DNA of 64,000 nucleotides, taken from assembly GCF_016405905.1 (NCBI RefSeq), contig NZ_JAEFCB010000001.1:1-64000 (forward strand), in the 5' to 3' direction. The position numbers were made by a program, and so were the translations under genes. Below, one piece after another: positions 1-9,420 of this stretch. Numbering within the stretch: position 1 is the first letter of the stretch; each line of letters starts with the position of its first letter. This DNA comes from Variovorax sp. IB41. Its GTDB lineage: Bacteria; Pseudomonadota; Gammaproteobacteria; Burkholderiales; Burkholderiaceae_C. Below the pieces are notes generated by a model. It did no database searches. It was not told the origin of the DNA and was given only the letters and a program-made list of their open reading frames with translations.

Positions 1-302
1 ACACGGTGTACGCGATGCTGAGCGAAGCGTTCGTGCGCACCAAGTCGACCGAGCCGGTGAAGGTCGCGGCCGCGATGGAAGGCATGAAGTTCAAGAGCTT
101 CAACGGCGACGTGGAAATGCGCAAGGCCGACCACCAGCTGCAGCAGGGCCTGTGGATCACGCGCTGGCAGAAGGCCGACGCCAAGAACCCGTACAGCCCC
201 GAGAACACCGGCTACACGCTGGCCCCGGTGAAGTACTACGAGCCCTACGTCTCGAGCACCCCGACGACGTGCCAGATGAAGCGACCCGGCGCCGCTTCCT
301 GA
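1..302 (+). CDS. C-terminal end of a branched-chain amino acid ABC transporter substrate-binding protein (partial)
   Basis: Only the last 100 or so residues are present; the reading frame is open at the left edge and stops at 300-302. The visible part (VKVAAAMEGMKFKSFNGDVE, then DHQLQQGLWITRW) has the features of the C-terminal lobe of LivK/Peripla_BP_6 receptors, which bind the solute in the periplasm and deliver it to the LivHM permease. The livHMGF genes follow on the same strand, which supports the call. The substrate cannot be read from the sequence; in this family it ranges from leucine to aromatic acids and amides. An intrinsic terminator separates it from livH. Confidence 0.85.
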   Translation, partial: TVYAMLSEAFVRTKSTEPVKVAAAMEGMKFKSFNGDVEMRKADHQLQQGLWITRWQKADAKNPYSPENTGYTLAPVKYYEPYVSSTPTTCQMKRPGAAS

Positions 303-325
303 TCGAAGCCGCCACCTGACCGGTC

Positions 326-360
326 GAGGCCCGACTTCAACACTCGGGCCTCTTTCTTTT
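326..360 (+). terminator. Intrinsic terminator/attenuator between the binding-protein gene and livH
   Basis: A perfect 9-bp inverted repeat (GAGGCCCGA at 326-334, TCGGGCCTC at 344-352) with a 9-nt loop is followed at once by TTTCTTTT. This is a classic Rho-independent terminator. Placed between receptor and permease genes it would make the receptor mRNA more abundant than the permease/ATPase mRNA, as is usual for such operons. Confidence 0.8.
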
Positions 361-378
361 CACGCATCCGAAAGACCG

Positions 379-1332
379 ATGAACGTCGAATTCTTCGTCA
401 TCTCGCTGCTCAACGGCGTGAGCTACGGCTTGCTGTTGTTCATGCTGAGCTCTGGCCTTACGCTGATCTTCAGCATGATGGGCGTGCTCAATTTCGCGCA
501 CGCGAGCTTCTACATGCTCGGCGCCTACATCGCCTACACGCTGTCGGGCATCGTGGGCTTCTGGCCGGCGCTGTTCCTTGCACCGCTGCTGGTGGGCATG
601 CTGGGCGCGGGCTTCGAGCGCTACAGCCTGCGCCGGGTCCACAAGTTCGGCCACGTGCCCGAGCTGCTGGTGACCTTCGGTCTTTCCTACCTCATCCTGG
701 AACTCGTGCAACTGGCCTGGGGCCGCTCGACCGTGCCCTACGGCCTGCCGACGCAGCTGCAGGGCCCGCTCTTCACGCTCTACGGCACGCAGTTCCCGAA
801 GTCGCGCTCGTTCATCATGCTGGTGGCGGTGCTGATGCTGATCTCGGTGTGGCTGCTGCTCACGCGCACGCGCATCGGCCTGGTGATCCAGGCGGCATTG
901 AAGCACCCCGACATGGTCGAGGCGCTGGGCCACAACGTGCCGCGCGTGTTCATGCTGGTGTTCGGCGGCGGCGCCGCGCTCGCGGGTCTCGCGGGCGTGA
1001 TCGGCGGCAACACCTACGTCACCGAACCCGCGATGGCCGGCTCGGTCGGCACCATCATCTTCGTGGTGGTGGTGGTGGGCGGCATGGGCTCGCTGGCCGG
1101 GGCGTTTCTCGCGTCGCTGCTGATCGGCATCATCCAGACCTTCGCGGTGGCCATGGACCAGTCGCTGGCCACGGCGCTGCGCGCCATCGGCATGACCGTG
1201 ACCGACCAGACCTTCGGCTACGAGCTGCTCAGGCTCACGATCTCGCAGGTCGCGCCGATCCTGCCGTACCTGTTCCTGGTGCTGATCCTCATCTTCCGGC
1301 CCAAGGGTCTTCTTGGAACCCGGGAGGACTGA
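379..1332 (+). CDS. livH: Branched-chain amino acid type ABC transporter permease LivH
   Basis: 317 residues, the usual LivH length, with about eight hydrophobic segments. The N-terminus (LLNGVSYGLLLFMLSSGLTL) and the following MGVLNFAHASFYMLGAY are the conserved LivH start and its substrate-path NFAHG-like motif. The C-terminus ends with the family hallmark IFRPKGLLG. It forms the inner-membrane channel with LivM and is powered by LivG and LivF encoded downstream. The ATG at 379 follows the terminator after the receptor gene. The next gene starts 4 bp after the stop, so the two are cotranscribed. Confidence 0.93.
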   Translation: MNVEFFVISLLNGVSYGLLLFMLSSGLTLIFSMMGVLNFAHASFYMLGAYIAYTLSGIVGFWPALFLAPLLVGMLGAGFERYSLRRVHKFGHVPELLVTFGLSYLILELVQLAWGRSTVPYGLPTQLQGPLFTLYGTQFPKSRSFIMLVAVLMLISVWLLLTRTRIGLVIQAALKHPDMVEALGHNVPRVFMLVFGGGAALAGLAGVIGGNTYVTEPAMAGSVGTIIFVVVVVGGMGSLAGAFLASLLIGIIQTFAVAMDQSLATALRAIGMTVTDQTFGYELLRLTISQVAPILPYLFLVLILIFRPKGLLGTRED

Positions 1333-1336
1333 CCCC

Positions 1337-2641
1337 ATGACCACTGCAACCACACAGTACTACCGCTTCAAGCCCTGGAACATCGGGCGCTACCTGATCT
1401 GGACGCTGTTCGCCATCGTGCTGATCGTCTCGCCGCTGCTGTTCAAGAGCAGCCTGGCGCTCACGATGCTCTCGCAGATGGGTTACCTCATCATCATCTG
1501 CCTGAGCTACAACATCCTGCTGGGGCAGGGCGGCATGCTGAGCTTCGGCCATGCGGTGTACGTGGGCCTGGGCTCATTCCTGGCGATCCATGCGATGAAC
1601 ATGGGCGCCAAGGGCGGCATGCAGATTCCGCTGGTGCTCATCCCCCTGGTGGGCGGCCTGGCGGGCATGTTCTTCGCGATCCTGCTGGGCTTCGTGACCA
1701 CCAAGAAGTCGGGCACCACCTTCGCGATGATCACCATGGGCATCGGCGAACTGGTGGCCTCGATGGCGCTGATGTTCCCCAGCTTCTTCGGCGGCGAGGG
1801 CGGCATCACCACCGACCGCGTGTACGGCCCGACTTTCTTCGGCTTCAACTTCGGCTCGCAGATCCAGGTGTACTACCTGATCGCCGCGTACTGCTTCGTC
1901 TGCACGGCGCTCATGTATGCCTTCACCGGCACGCCGCTGGGCCGCATGCTGAACGCGGTGCGCGACAACCCGGAGCGCGTCGAATTCATCGGCTACAACA
2001 CGCAGCGCGTGCGCTACTTCGCGTTCATCATCGCGGGCTTCTTCGCCGGCATCGGCGGCGGTCTCGCCTCGATCAACTTCGAGATCGTGAACGCGGCCGA
2101 CAGCCTGAACGCCATCCGCTCGGGCGGCTACCTCCTGTTCACGTTCCTGGGCGGCGCGGTGTTCTTCTTCGGGCCGATCATCGGCGCGGTGCTGCTGGTG
2201 TTCGCATCGATCCTGCTGTCCGAGCTCTCCAAGGCCTGGCAGCTGTACTTCGGCCTCGTGTTCGTGTTCATGGTGATGTTCGCCCCCGGCGGCATCGCCA
2301 GCCTGATCATGATGAACCTGCGCGTGGCCAAGTTCGGCAAGTTCGATCGCTTCTGGTGGCTGTACCTCGCGCTCGCCGTGGCGCTGGTTCCGGTCGTGGT
2401 CGGCGCGGCTGCGCTCATCGAGATGATCTATCACATCCAGCTCAACGCGGCGATGGGCCCGACGCTGAACTTCTTCGGCGTGGCGCTCGACACGACCGGC
2501 CTGGGCAGCTGGCTCGGCGCGGCGGTGATCCTGGTCATCGGCCTCGGTGCGCTGGAGGTGGCGCGACGCCGCTTCGTGCGCGTCTGGGGCCATGCGCAAG
2601 AAGAAATAGAAGCAGAAATCAAACGTCGGGAGGCGGCGTAA
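1337..2641 (+). CDS. livM: Branched-chain amino acid type ABC transporter permease LivM
   Basis: 434 residues counted from the ATG at 1337. I prefer it to the upstream in-frame ATG at 1313 because GGGAGGA lies at 1322-1328, correctly spaced, whereas 1313 lies inside livH. Conserved LivM segments are visible: LSYNILLGQGGMLSFGHAVY and GRMLNAVRDNPERVEFIGYN. The protein is longer than most LivM proteins (about 300-360 residues); after the usual end near MFAPGGIASL it has two further hydrophobic segments and a charged tail EEIEAEIKRREAA. This extended LivM type is, as I recall, common in Burkholderiales. The stop is directly followed by the livG ATG. Confidence 0.92.
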   Translation: MTTATTQYYRFKPWNIGRYLIWTLFAIVLIVSPLLFKSSLALTMLSQMGYLIIICLSYNILLGQGGMLSFGHAVYVGLGSFLAIHAMNMGAKGGMQIPLVLIPLVGGLAGMFFAILLGFVTTKKSGTTFAMITMGIGELVASMALMFPSFFGGEGGITTDRVYGPTFFGFNFGSQIQVYYLIAAYCFVCTALMYAFTGTPLGRMLNAVRDNPERVEFIGYNTQRVRYFAFIIAGFFAGIGGGLASINFEIVNAADSLNAIRSGGYLLFTFLGGAVFFFGPIIGAVLLVFASILLSELSKAWQLYFGLVFVFMVMFAPGGIASLIMMNLRVAKFGKFDRFWWLYLALAVALVPVVVGAAALIEMIYHIQLNAAMGPTLNFFGVALDTTGLGSWLGAAVILVIGLGALEVARRRFVRVWGHAQEEIEAEIKRREAA

Positions 2642-3427
2642 ATGAGCGCGGTACACGGACAACATGCACTGGAACTGAAGGCGCTGCGGAAGAACTTCGG
2701 CAAGACCGAAATCATCCGCGGCGTGGACCTGGCGGTGAACGCCGGCGAACGCGTGGCCATCATCGGCCCGAACGGAGCGGGCAAGTCGACGCTCTTCAAC
2801 CTCATCAGCGGACGCCTCACGCCCACCAGCGGCGAGGTGCTGCTCAACGGCGAGCGCATCGACGGTAAGAAGCCCTACGAGATCAACCGGCTGGGGCTCT
2901 CGCGCAGCTTCCAGATCACCAACATCTTCCCGAAGCTGAGCGTGTTCGAGAACCTGCGCTGCGGTGTCCTCTGGAGCCTGGGCTACAAGTACACGTTCCT
3001 GCGCTTTCTCTCGAACCTGGACGATGCCAATGCGCGCACCGAGGAGCTCATCAAGCAGATCGGCCTGGAGCGCAAGCGCGACGTGCATGCGGTGAACCTC
3101 ACCTATGCCGAGCAGCGCGCGCTGGAGATCGGCGTGACGATCGCGGGCGGCGCCGGCGTGATCCTGCTGGACGAGCCCACGGCCGGCATGAGCAAGACCG
3201 AGACCTCGCACTTCATCTCGCTCATCAAGCACGTGACGGTGGGCAAGACGCTGCTCACGGTGGAGCACGACATGGGCGTGGTCTTCGGCCTGGCCGACAA
3301 GATCGCGGTGGTGGTGTATGGCGAAGTGATCGCCTTCGACACGCCTGCTGCCGTTCGCGCGAACGCGCGGGTTCAAGAGGCGTATCTCGGGTCCTCGGTG
3401 GCCGACGCGCAAGGGGCGGGACACTGA
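2642..3427 (+). CDS. livG: Branched-chain amino acid type ABC transporter ATP-binding protein LivG
   Basis: 261 residues, normal for LivG. Walker A is IIGPNGAGKST near residues 40-50 and Walker B is VILLDEPTAG. The signature region reads LTYAEQRALEIG, a weakly diverged LSxGxQ loop as often seen in LivG, and the switch His is in LTVEHDM. The conserved LSRSFQITNIFPKLSVFENL is the LivG Q-loop region. It hydrolyses ATP on the cytoplasmic face of LivHM. The start abuts the livM stop, and livF starts 2 bp after its own stop, so translation is probably coupled. Confidence 0.93.
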   Translation: MSAVHGQHALELKALRKNFGKTEIIRGVDLAVNAGERVAIIGPNGAGKSTLFNLISGRLTPTSGEVLLNGERIDGKKPYEINRLGLSRSFQITNIFPKLSVFENLRCGVLWSLGYKYTFLRFLSNLDDANARTEELIKQIGLERKRDVHAVNLTYAEQRALEIGVTIAGGAGVILLDEPTAGMSKTETSHFISLIKHVTVGKTLLTVEHDMGVVFGLADKIAVVVYGEVIAFDTPAAVRANARVQEAYLGSSVADAQGAGH

Positions 3428-3428
3428 C

Positions 3429-4124
3429 ATGCTGAAGCTTCACGACATCCACGCCTACTACGGCAAGAGCCATGTGCTGCATGGCGTTTCGTTCGACGTC
3501 GGCCCCGGCGAAATCGTCGCGCTGCTGGGCCGCAACGGCTCGGGCCGCTCGACCACCGCCAAGGCCATCATGGGCCTGGTGCATGCCGAGGGCACGCTGC
3601 GCTGGAAGGACCAGGACATCCTGCGCAGAAAGGCCTACGAGATCGCCCACCTGGGCATCGGCTACGTGCCCGAGAACCGCGACATCTTTCCCAAGCTCAC
3701 GGTGCACCAGAACCTGCTGCTCGGGCAGAAGGGCACGGGCAAGGGCAGCCGCTGGCAGTTCGACGACATGTACAACATGTTCCCGCGCCTGAAGGAGCGC
3801 CAGCACACCGAAGCGGGCGTGCTCTCGGGCGGCGAGCAACAGATGCTCACGCTGTGCCGCACGCTCATGGGCGACCCCGACCTCATCATCATCGACGAGC
3901 CGACCGAAGGCCTTGCGCCCAAGATCGTCGAGCTGGTGGGGCAGTACCTGCGCACGCTCAAGGACAAGGGCATCTCGGTGCTCCTGATCGAGCAGAAGCT
4001 CACCATCGCGATGCAGATCTCGGACCGCGCGCTCGTGATGGGCCACGGCAGCATCGTGTTCGACGGCACGCCGGACAGCCTGCGCGCCGACGCCACCACC
4101 CGCAAGGAGTGGCTGGAGGTCTGA
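3429..4124 (+). CDS. livF: Branched-chain amino acid type ABC transporter ATP-binding protein LivF
   Basis: 231 residues, typical LivF length. It has the signature LSGGEQQMLTLCRTLMGDPD, Walker B LIIIDEPTEGLAP, and YVPENRDIFPKLTVHQNLLL, the usual LivF Q-loop segment. Oddly, Walker A reads GRNGSGRST, so the lysine that normally contacts the ATP phosphates is arginine (residue 40, codon CGC at 3546-3548). Every other motif is intact and the gene sits in a complete operon, so I treat it as functional. Last gene of the liv operon; a palindromic repeat lies 20 bp downstream. Confidence 0.92.
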   Translation: MLKLHDIHAYYGKSHVLHGVSFDVGPGEIVALLGRNGSGRSTTAKAIMGLVHAEGTLRWKDQDILRRKAYEIAHLGIGYVPENRDIFPKLTVHQNLLLGQKGTGKGSRWQFDDMYNMFPRLKERQHTEAGVLSGGEQQMLTLCRTLMGDPDLIIIDEPTEGLAPKIVELVGQYLRTLKDKGISVLLIEQKLTIAMQISDRALVMGHGSIVFDGTPDSLRADATTRKEWLEV

Positions 4125-4144
4125 GCACATACGACAACCCGAAC

Positions 4145-4213
4145 CCGTTCGCCCTGAGCTTGTCGAAGGGCCGCCAGGGCGCGCGCAGGCTTCGACAAGC
4201 TCAGCCCGAACGG
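4145..4213. repeat. REP-like palindromic intergenic repeat, copy 1
   Basis: An imperfect inverted repeat: CCGTTCGCCCTGAGCTTGTC at 4145-4164 pairs with GACAAGCTCAGCCCGAACGG at 4194-4213. The same palindrome recurs at 16022-16081 and 17091-17150, always just downstream of a gene. It can form a long hairpin after livF and may stabilise the mRNA 3' end or stop transcription. Confidence 0.85.
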
Positions 4214-4296
4214 TTTTGGGCGCTCAGCCCGAACGGTTTTGGGCGCTCTGTACAGGACGGTTTCGGCCGCTCTGTCGCGAATGGTTTCGAGCGCTC
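4203..4296 (+). repeat. Four degenerate tandem repeats of 23-24 bp
   Basis: Copies at 4203-4225, 4226-4248, 4249-4272 and 4273-4296. The first two are identical (AGCCCGAACGGTTTTGGGCG then CTC). The last two keep the GG-TTT-CG-GC-GCTC pattern. The array grows out of the right arm of the palindrome at 4145-4213. The remaining 4297-4430 stretch holds only a pyrimidine-rich leader and an AAGGA ribosome site before the next gene. Confidence 0.75.
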
Positions 4297-4430
4297 GTTT
4301 CAGAACCATCTGGGGTCTTGTCCCGACAGCGACTGCGTGCCATTGTTGAGCCACGTTAAACGCCTAGAATCCCTCGAAAAAGAACACTCGTGCTTTTTCT
4401 TCTTTTTCTTCACACACCAAGGAACGCAGC

Positions 4431-6536
4431 ATGACGGCTGAATACAAAGTGCTCGGCGATGTCGCCGTGATCACACTGACCAACCCTCCGGTCAACGGTC
4501 TCGGTTTCTCGACCCGCATCGGCATCACCGATGGCCTGGCCAAGGCCAATGCCGACGACGCCGTCAAGGCCATCGTCATCACCGGCGCCGGCAAGGCGTT
4601 CTCCGGCGGTGCGGACATCAAGGAATTCGGCACGCCCAAGGCGCTGCAGGAGCCCAACCTGCTGAGCGTGATCCTCACGCTCGAAGCTTCCCCCAAGCCC
4701 ATCGTCGCAGCCATCCACTCCGTGTGCATGGGCGGCGGCCTCGAGCTCGCGCTCGGCTGCCACTACCGCGTGGCTGCACCGGGCACCAGCATCGCGCTGC
4801 CCGAAGTCAAGCTGGGCCTCATTCCCGGCGCGGGCGGCACGCAGCGCCTGCCGCGCGTGATCGGCGTGGAAACCGCCCTCAACATGATCGTGAGCGGCGA
4901 GCCGGTGAAGAGCGAACTGCTCGCGAGCCTGCCGGGCCAGAAGCTGTTCGACAAGCTGGCCGCATCGGCCGAGTCGGTGTTCGACGAAGCCGTGGCCTTC
5001 GCCAAGAGCGTGGCCGGCAAGACCGGTGAAGCACTCCCGCTCGTGCGCAACCTGCCGTGCAAGCACCCGCAGGGCGATGCCTACTTCCAGTTCACCAAGA
5101 ACATGGTGGGTGGCATGTCCAAGAACTACCCGGCGCCGCTCATGTGCATCGACGCCGTGCAGGCCGCCACGAAGATGAAGTTCGACCAGGGCATGGCCGA
5201 GGAGCGCCGCATCTTCACCGCACTGATGTTCACGCCCGAATCGCTGGCGCTGCGCCACCTCTTCATGGCCGAGCGCGCCGCGAGCAAGATTCCCGACGTG
5301 CCCGAAGACACGCCCAAGCGCGAGATCAAGTCGGTCGGCGTGATCGGCGCCGGCACCATGGGCGGCGGCATCTCGATGAATTTCCTGAACGCGGGCATCC
5401 CCGTCAAGATTCTCGAGATGAAGCAGGAGGCGCTCGATCGCGGCGTCGCCACCATCAAGAAGAACTACGAAGCCCAAGTCAAGAAGGGCAAGCTCAAAGA
5501 GGACAAGTACGCGCAACGCATGGCGCTCTTGAGCACCACGCTCAGCTACGACGACCTGAAGGACGCGGACCTCATCATCGAGGCGGTGTTCGAGGAAATC
5601 GGCGTCAAGGAAAAGGTCTTCAAGGAACTCGACCGCGTGGCCAAGAAGGGTGCCATCCTGGCCTCCAACACCTCGACGCTGGACGTCGACAAGATCGCCT
5701 CGTTCACCGAGCGTCCGCAGGACGTGGTCGGCATGCACTTCTTCAGCCCGGCCAACGTGATGAAGCTGCTCGAAGTGGTGCGCGGCAAGGCCACCGCCAA
5801 GGACGTGCTCGCCACGGTCATGGCCATCGGCAAGAAGATCAAGAAGACCTCGGTGGTCTCGGGCGTGTGCGACGGCTTCATCGGCAACCGCATGATCGAG
5901 CAGTACTCGCGCCAGGCCGGCTTCCTGCTGGACGAAGGCGCGCTGCCGCAGCAGGTGGACAAGGCCATCGAGAAGTTCGGCTTCGCCATGGGCCCGTTCC
6001 GCATGGGCGACCTGGCCGGCAACGACATCGGCTGGGCCATTCGCAAGCGCCGCGCCACCGAGCGCGCCGACATGAAGTACAGCCGCACGGCCGACAAGCT
6101 CTGCGAGCTGGGCCGCTTCGGCCAGAAGACCGGGGCAGGGTGGTACGACTACCAGGCCGGCAAGCGCGATGCGATTCCCTCGGAGCTGGTCAACAAGATG
6201 ATCGAGGACCACCGCAAGGAACTGGGCATCACGCCGCGCAAGATCTCCGACGAAGAGATCGTGCAACGCCTGGTGTATGCGCTCGTGAACGAAGGCGCGC
6301 ACATCCTGGAAGACGGCATCGCCTCGAAGTCCGGCGACATCGACATGGTGTACCTCACGGGCTACGGCTTCCCGATCTGGCGCGGCGGCCCGATGCACTA
6401 CGCATCGCAGGTGGGCCTGTACAACGTGGCCGAATCGATGAAGCGCTTTGCCAAGAACCCGCGCGACGACGCCGAGTTCTGGCAGCCCGCGCCGCTGATC
6501 CAGAAGCTGGTGGCCGAAGGCAAGTCCTTCAGCTGA
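4431..6536 (+). CDS. Bifunctional enoyl-CoA hydratase / 3-hydroxyacyl-CoA dehydrogenase
   Basis: 701 residues; acts in fatty acid beta-oxidation, hydrating 2-enoyl-CoA and oxidising 3-hydroxyacyl-CoA with NAD. The N-terminal crotonase domain (about 1-200) shows [15 protein letters not shown], the oxyanion-hole [11 protein letters not shown], and [20 protein letters not shown] with both catalytic Glu. The dehydrogenase part begins near residue 300 with the Rossmann motif [12 protein letters not shown]. It contains the catalytic His in [17 protein letters not shown] and a C-terminal domain ending near [13 protein letters not shown]. Length and layout fit the monomeric multifunctional FadB/FadJ-like type. 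ATG 4431 is preceded by AAGGA. The partner thiolase is two genes downstream. Confidence 0.92.
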   Translation: MTAEYKVLGDVAVITLTNPPVNGLGFSTRIGITDGLAKANADDAVKAIVITGAGKAFSGGADIKEFGTPKALQEPNLLSVILTLEASPKPIVAAIHSVCMGGGLELALGCHYRVAAPGTSIALPEVKLGLIPGAGGTQRLPRVIGVETALNMIVSGEPVKSELLASLPGQKLFDKLAASAESVFDEAVAFAKSVAGKTGEALPLVRNLPCKHPQGDAYFQFTKNMVGGMSKNYPAPLMCIDAVQAATKMKFDQGMAEERRIFTALMFTPESLALRHLFMAERAASKIPDVPEDTPKREIKSVGVIGAGTMGGGISMNFLNAGIPVKILEMKQEALDRGVATIKKNYEAQVKKGKLKEDKYAQRMALLSTTLSYDDLKDADLIIEAVFEEIGVKEKVFKELDRVAKKGAILASNTSTLDVDKIASFTERPQDVVGMHFFSPANVMKLLEVVRGKATAKDVLATVMAIGKKIKKTSVVSGVCDGFIGNRMIEQYSRQAGFLLDEGALPQQVDKAIEKFGFAMGPFRMGDLAGNDIGWAIRKRRATERADMKYSRTADKLCELGRFGQKTGAGWYDYQAGKRDAIPSELVNKMIEDHRKELGITPRKISDEEIVQRLVYALVNEGAHILEDGIASKSGDIDMVYLTGYGFPIWRGGPMHYASQVGLYNVAESMKRFAKNPRDDAEFWQPAPLIQKLVAEGKSFS

Positions 6537-6556
6537 CCCGGGAGCCCTGACCGCCC

Positions 6557-8032
6557 ATGTTGAAACGCATCTTCCTCGGGCTGCTGCTGGTGCTCCTGGC
6601 ACTGGTGGCCGCCGTGGCGGTCAAGACCTGGACCACGCCATCGCAGCAACTGGCGGTGGCGCCCGCACCCAAGCTGGACATCGACCTGCAGGCAGCCGCC
6701 AAGCGGCTCTCCACGGCGATCACGTTCCGCACGGTGTCGGGCCTGGACGATCCGGCCGCCAACGCGGCCGAGTTCGACAAGCTGCACGCGTACCTCGCGC
6801 AGCAATACCCGAAGGTCCACGCCACCCTCAAGAAGGAAGTGGTGGGCAACAAGGCGCTGCTCTACACATGGGCCGGCACCGACCCGTCGGCCAAGCCGGT
6901 CGCACTGATGGCGCACCAGGACATGGTGCCCATTGCCCCCGGCACCGAGAAGGCCTGGACGGTCGACCCCTTCGCGGGCGAGATCAAGGACGGCTTCGTC
7001 TGGGGCCGCGGCACGCTCGACAACAAGAGCAATCTTTTCGCGCAGATGGAAGCCATCGAGCTGCTCATCGGCGCCGGCTTCAAGCCCAGGCAGACCGTCT
7101 ACCTCGTGATGGGCGACGACGAAGAGGTGAGCGGGCTGCGCGGCGCGCTGCCCATCGCCGAACTGCTCAAGTCGCGCAACGTGCGCCTGGATTGGGTGCT
7201 CGACGAAGGCCTGCTGGTTCTGGACGGCGTGCTGCCCGGGCTCTCGAAGCCCGCGGCGTTGATCGGCCTGGCCGAGAAGGGCTACGGCACCTTCTTCCTC
7301 TCGCTCGACACGGCCCCCGGCCATTCGTCGATGCCGCCGCAGCACAGCGCCATCGGCAGCATGAGCGCCGCGCTCGCCAGGCTCGAAGCCAACCCGATGC
7401 CCGGTGGCATCAAGGGCGTGGCCGGCCAGATGTTCGGCGCGCTCGCGCCCGAGATGAGCGGCGTCAACCGCGTGATGCTCTCCAACCTGTGGCTCACCGA
7501 GCCGCTGGTGCGCGGCCAGCTCGAGAAGAGCCCGAGCAGCAACGCCATGCTGCGCACGACGACGGCACTGACCATCGTGCGCGCCGGCAACAAGGACAAC
7601 GTGCTGCCCGGCCGCGCCGAGGCCGCCGTGAACTTCCGCATCCTGCCGGGCGACACCATCGACAGCGTCGAGGCGCACCTGCGCAAGGCCTTGGCCAACG
7701 ACGACATCAAGATCAAGCGCTACCCCGGCAACTCCGAGCCGTCGCCCGTGTCGCCGACCGACAGCACCGGCTACCGCGCGATCCAGCAGGCCGTGCGCCA
7801 GACCTTTCCCGATGCCGTCGTGGCCCCGGGCCTCATGACCGCGGCGACCGACTCGCGCCACTTCAGCCTCGTGAGCGACGCCGTCTTCCGCTTCTCGCCG
7901 TTTCGCGTGAAGGGCGAGGACCTCGCGCGCTTTCACGGCAACAACGAACGCCTGGCCATCTCCAACTACGGCGAGATGATCGGCTTCTATCACCAGCTCC
8001 TGGGCAACAGCAACGCTGCTCCGGCGCAATGA
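6557..8032 (+). CDS. M20 family metallopeptidase (carboxypeptidase S-like), membrane anchored
   Basis: 491 residues. The first 25 residues form a signal or anchor helix ([20 protein letters not shown]), so the enzyme is probably periplasmic and tethered. Dinuclear zinc ligands are visible: His in [10 protein letters not shown], Asp in [12 protein letters not shown], the Glu pair in MGDDEEVSG, and a late His in ATDSRHFSL. The dimerisation domain ([15 protein letters not shown]) lies between. Family members cleave a C-terminal amino acid or an amide bond (for example N-acyl amino acids). A role releasing acyl chains for the flanking beta-oxidation genes is possible but inferred. It starts 20 bp after the dehydrogenase stop. 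Confidence 0.85.
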   Translation: MLKRIFLGLLLVLLALVAAVAVKTWTTPSQQLAVAPAPKLDIDLQAAAKRLSTAITFRTVSGLDDPAANAAEFDKLHAYLAQQYPKVHATLKKEVVGNKALLYTWAGTDPSAKPVALMAHQDMVPIAPGTEKAWTVDPFAGEIKDGFVWGRGTLDNKSNLFAQMEAIELLIGAGFKPRQTVYLVMGDDEEVSGLRGALPIAELLKSRNVRLDWVLDEGLLVLDGVLPGLSKPAALIGLAEKGYGTFFLSLDTAPGHSSMPPQHSAIGSMSAALARLEANPMPGGIKGVAGQMFGALAPEMSGVNRVMLSNLWLTEPLVRGQLEKSPSSNAMLRTTTALTIVRAGNKDNVLPGRAEAAVNFRILPGDTIDSVEAHLRKALANDDIKIKRYPGNSEPSPVSPTDSTGYRAIQQAVRQTFPDAVVAPGLMTAATDSRHFSLVSDAVFRFSPFRVKGEDLARFHGNNERLAISNYGEMIGFYHQLLGNSNAAPAQ

Positions 8033-8075
8033 CGACCACTCCTTCTTTTCCCTTCCATCTTCAAAGGACCTCACC

Positions 8076-9251
8076 ATGACCAGCGCCGTCATTGTTTCCA
8101 CCGCCCGCACGCCGCTCGCGAAGAGCTGGAAGGGTGCCTTCAACATGACGCACGGTGCCACGCTCGGCGGTCACGCGGTGCAGCACGCGATCTCGCGCGC
8201 CGGCATCGAAGCGGCCGAGGTCGATGACGTCATCATGGGTTGCGCCACGCCCGAAGGCGCCACCGGCTCGAACATCGCGCGCCAGATCGCGCTGCGCGCC
8301 GGCTGCCCGGTCACCACCTCGGGCATGACGATCAACCGCTTCTGCTCCTCGGGCCTGCAGACCATCGCCACCGCCGCGCAACGCATCATCGCGGGCGAAG
8401 GCGACGTGTACGTGGCCGGCGGCGTGGAGAGCATCTCGTGCGTGCAGAACGAAGCCAACAAGCACATGCTGGCCGACCCCTGGCTCGTGAAGCACAAGCC
8501 CGAGATCTACTGGAACATGCTGCAGACGGCCGAGCAGGTCGCCAAGCGCTACAACATCGGCCGCGACGCGATGGACGAATACGGCGCAGCCAGCCAGCAG
8601 AAGGCCACCGCCGCGCTGGAAGCCGGCCGCTTCAAGGACGAGATCGCCCCCATCACCGTGCTGGCCGGCGTGGCCGACCCGGTGCTGGGCCTGCGCACCA
8701 AGGAAGTCACCGTCGAGAACGACGAAGGCATTCGCCCCGGCACCACCAAGGAAGGCATCAGCGGCATCCGTTCGGCCATGCCCGGCGGCCTGATCTCGGC
8801 CGGCAATGCCAGCCAGTTCTCCGACGGCGGCGGCGCCTGCGTGGTGGTCGACGAGAAGTACGCACAGCAAAAGGGCCTGAAGCCCCTGGGCCGTTTCCTC
8901 GGTTTTGCCGTGGCCGGCTGCGAGCCCGACGAAATGGGCATCGGCCCGGTCTTCGCGATTCCGAAGGTGCTCAAGCGCCTGGGCCTCACGGTCAACGACA
9001 TCGACCTGTGGGAGCTGAACGAAGCCTTCGCGGTGCAGGTGATCTACTGCCGCGACAAGCTGGGCATTCCGGGCGACCGCCTGAACGTGGACGGCGGCGC
9101 CATCGCCGTGGGCCACCCCTACGGCGTGAGCGGCCAGCGCCTGACCGGCCACGCGCTCATCGAAGGCAAGCGCCGCGGCGCCAAGAAGGTGCTGGTCACG
9201 ATGTGCATCGGCGGCGGCATGGGTGCCGCGGGCGTGTTCGAGGTTCTCTGA
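8076..9251 (+). CDS. Acetyl-CoA C-acyltransferase (thiolase)
   Basis: 391 residues, normal for thiolases. The acyl-accepting Cys90 is in [12 protein letters not shown]. The histidine motif reads [13 protein letters not shown], and the C-terminal proton-relay Cys is in [16 protein letters not shown]. It cleaves 3-ketoacyl-CoA to acetyl-CoA and a shortened acyl-CoA, completing the cycle begun by the hydratase/dehydrogenase gene upstream. The GVQNEANK-like loop ([10 protein letters not shown]) fits degradative FadA-like enzymes rather than biosynthetic PhaA. ATG 8076 follows CAAAGGACCTCACC, a good ribosome site. Confidence 0.92.
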   Translation: MTSAVIVSTARTPLAKSWKGAFNMTHGATLGGHAVQHAISRAGIEAAEVDDVIMGCATPEGATGSNIARQIALRAGCPVTTSGMTINRFCSSGLQTIATAAQRIIAGEGDVYVAGGVESISCVQNEANKHMLADPWLVKHKPEIYWNMLQTAEQVAKRYNIGRDAMDEYGAASQQKATAALEAGRFKDEIAPITVLAGVADPVLGLRTKEVTVENDEGIRPGTTKEGISGIRSAMPGGLISAGNASQFSDGGGACVVVDEKYAQQKGLKPLGRFLGFAVAGCEPDEMGIGPVFAIPKVLKRLGLTVNDIDLWELNEAFAVQVIYCRDKLGIPGDRLNVDGGAIAVGHPYGVSGQRLTGHALIEGKRRGAKKVLVTMCIGGGMGAAGVFEVL

Positions 9252-9356
9252 CTCTCCCCCAGTCTGCGGCGCACTGCGTGTCGCCTTCGCCAACCCCCTT
9301 CAGGGGGCGACACCAGCGGCCCGGCTGAGCCGGTTCCGCGGTGTTTCTCGAACGGG
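9252..9356 (+). repeat. Interspersed intergenic repeat (about 105 bp), copy 1
   Basis: The segment between the thiolase and acyl-CoA dehydrogenase genes matches 12696-12800 in the same orientation. Shared blocks are CTCCCCCAG, GCGCACT-CGTGTCGC, GGGGGCGACACC, GCGGCCCGGC and CCGGTTCCGCGGTGT. It contains a hairpin: GTGTCGCC pairs with GGCGACAC, enclosing CCCCCTTCAGGGGG. No open frame is supported inside it. This looks like a dispersed non-coding repeat family of the host genome. Confidence 0.75.
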
Positions 9357-9420
9357 CCTGGCTTCGCCGGCCGATGAGCGCTGCCGGTGGAAGTCGGTGG
9401 CCTCCACATCAAGACCGATC

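Noticed and set aside
337..1353. Long minus-strand frame opposite livH, and similar antisense frames throughout
   Set aside because: They mirror the codon bias of GC-rich genes (His/Arg/Gln/Ala-rich translations) and show no family motifs.
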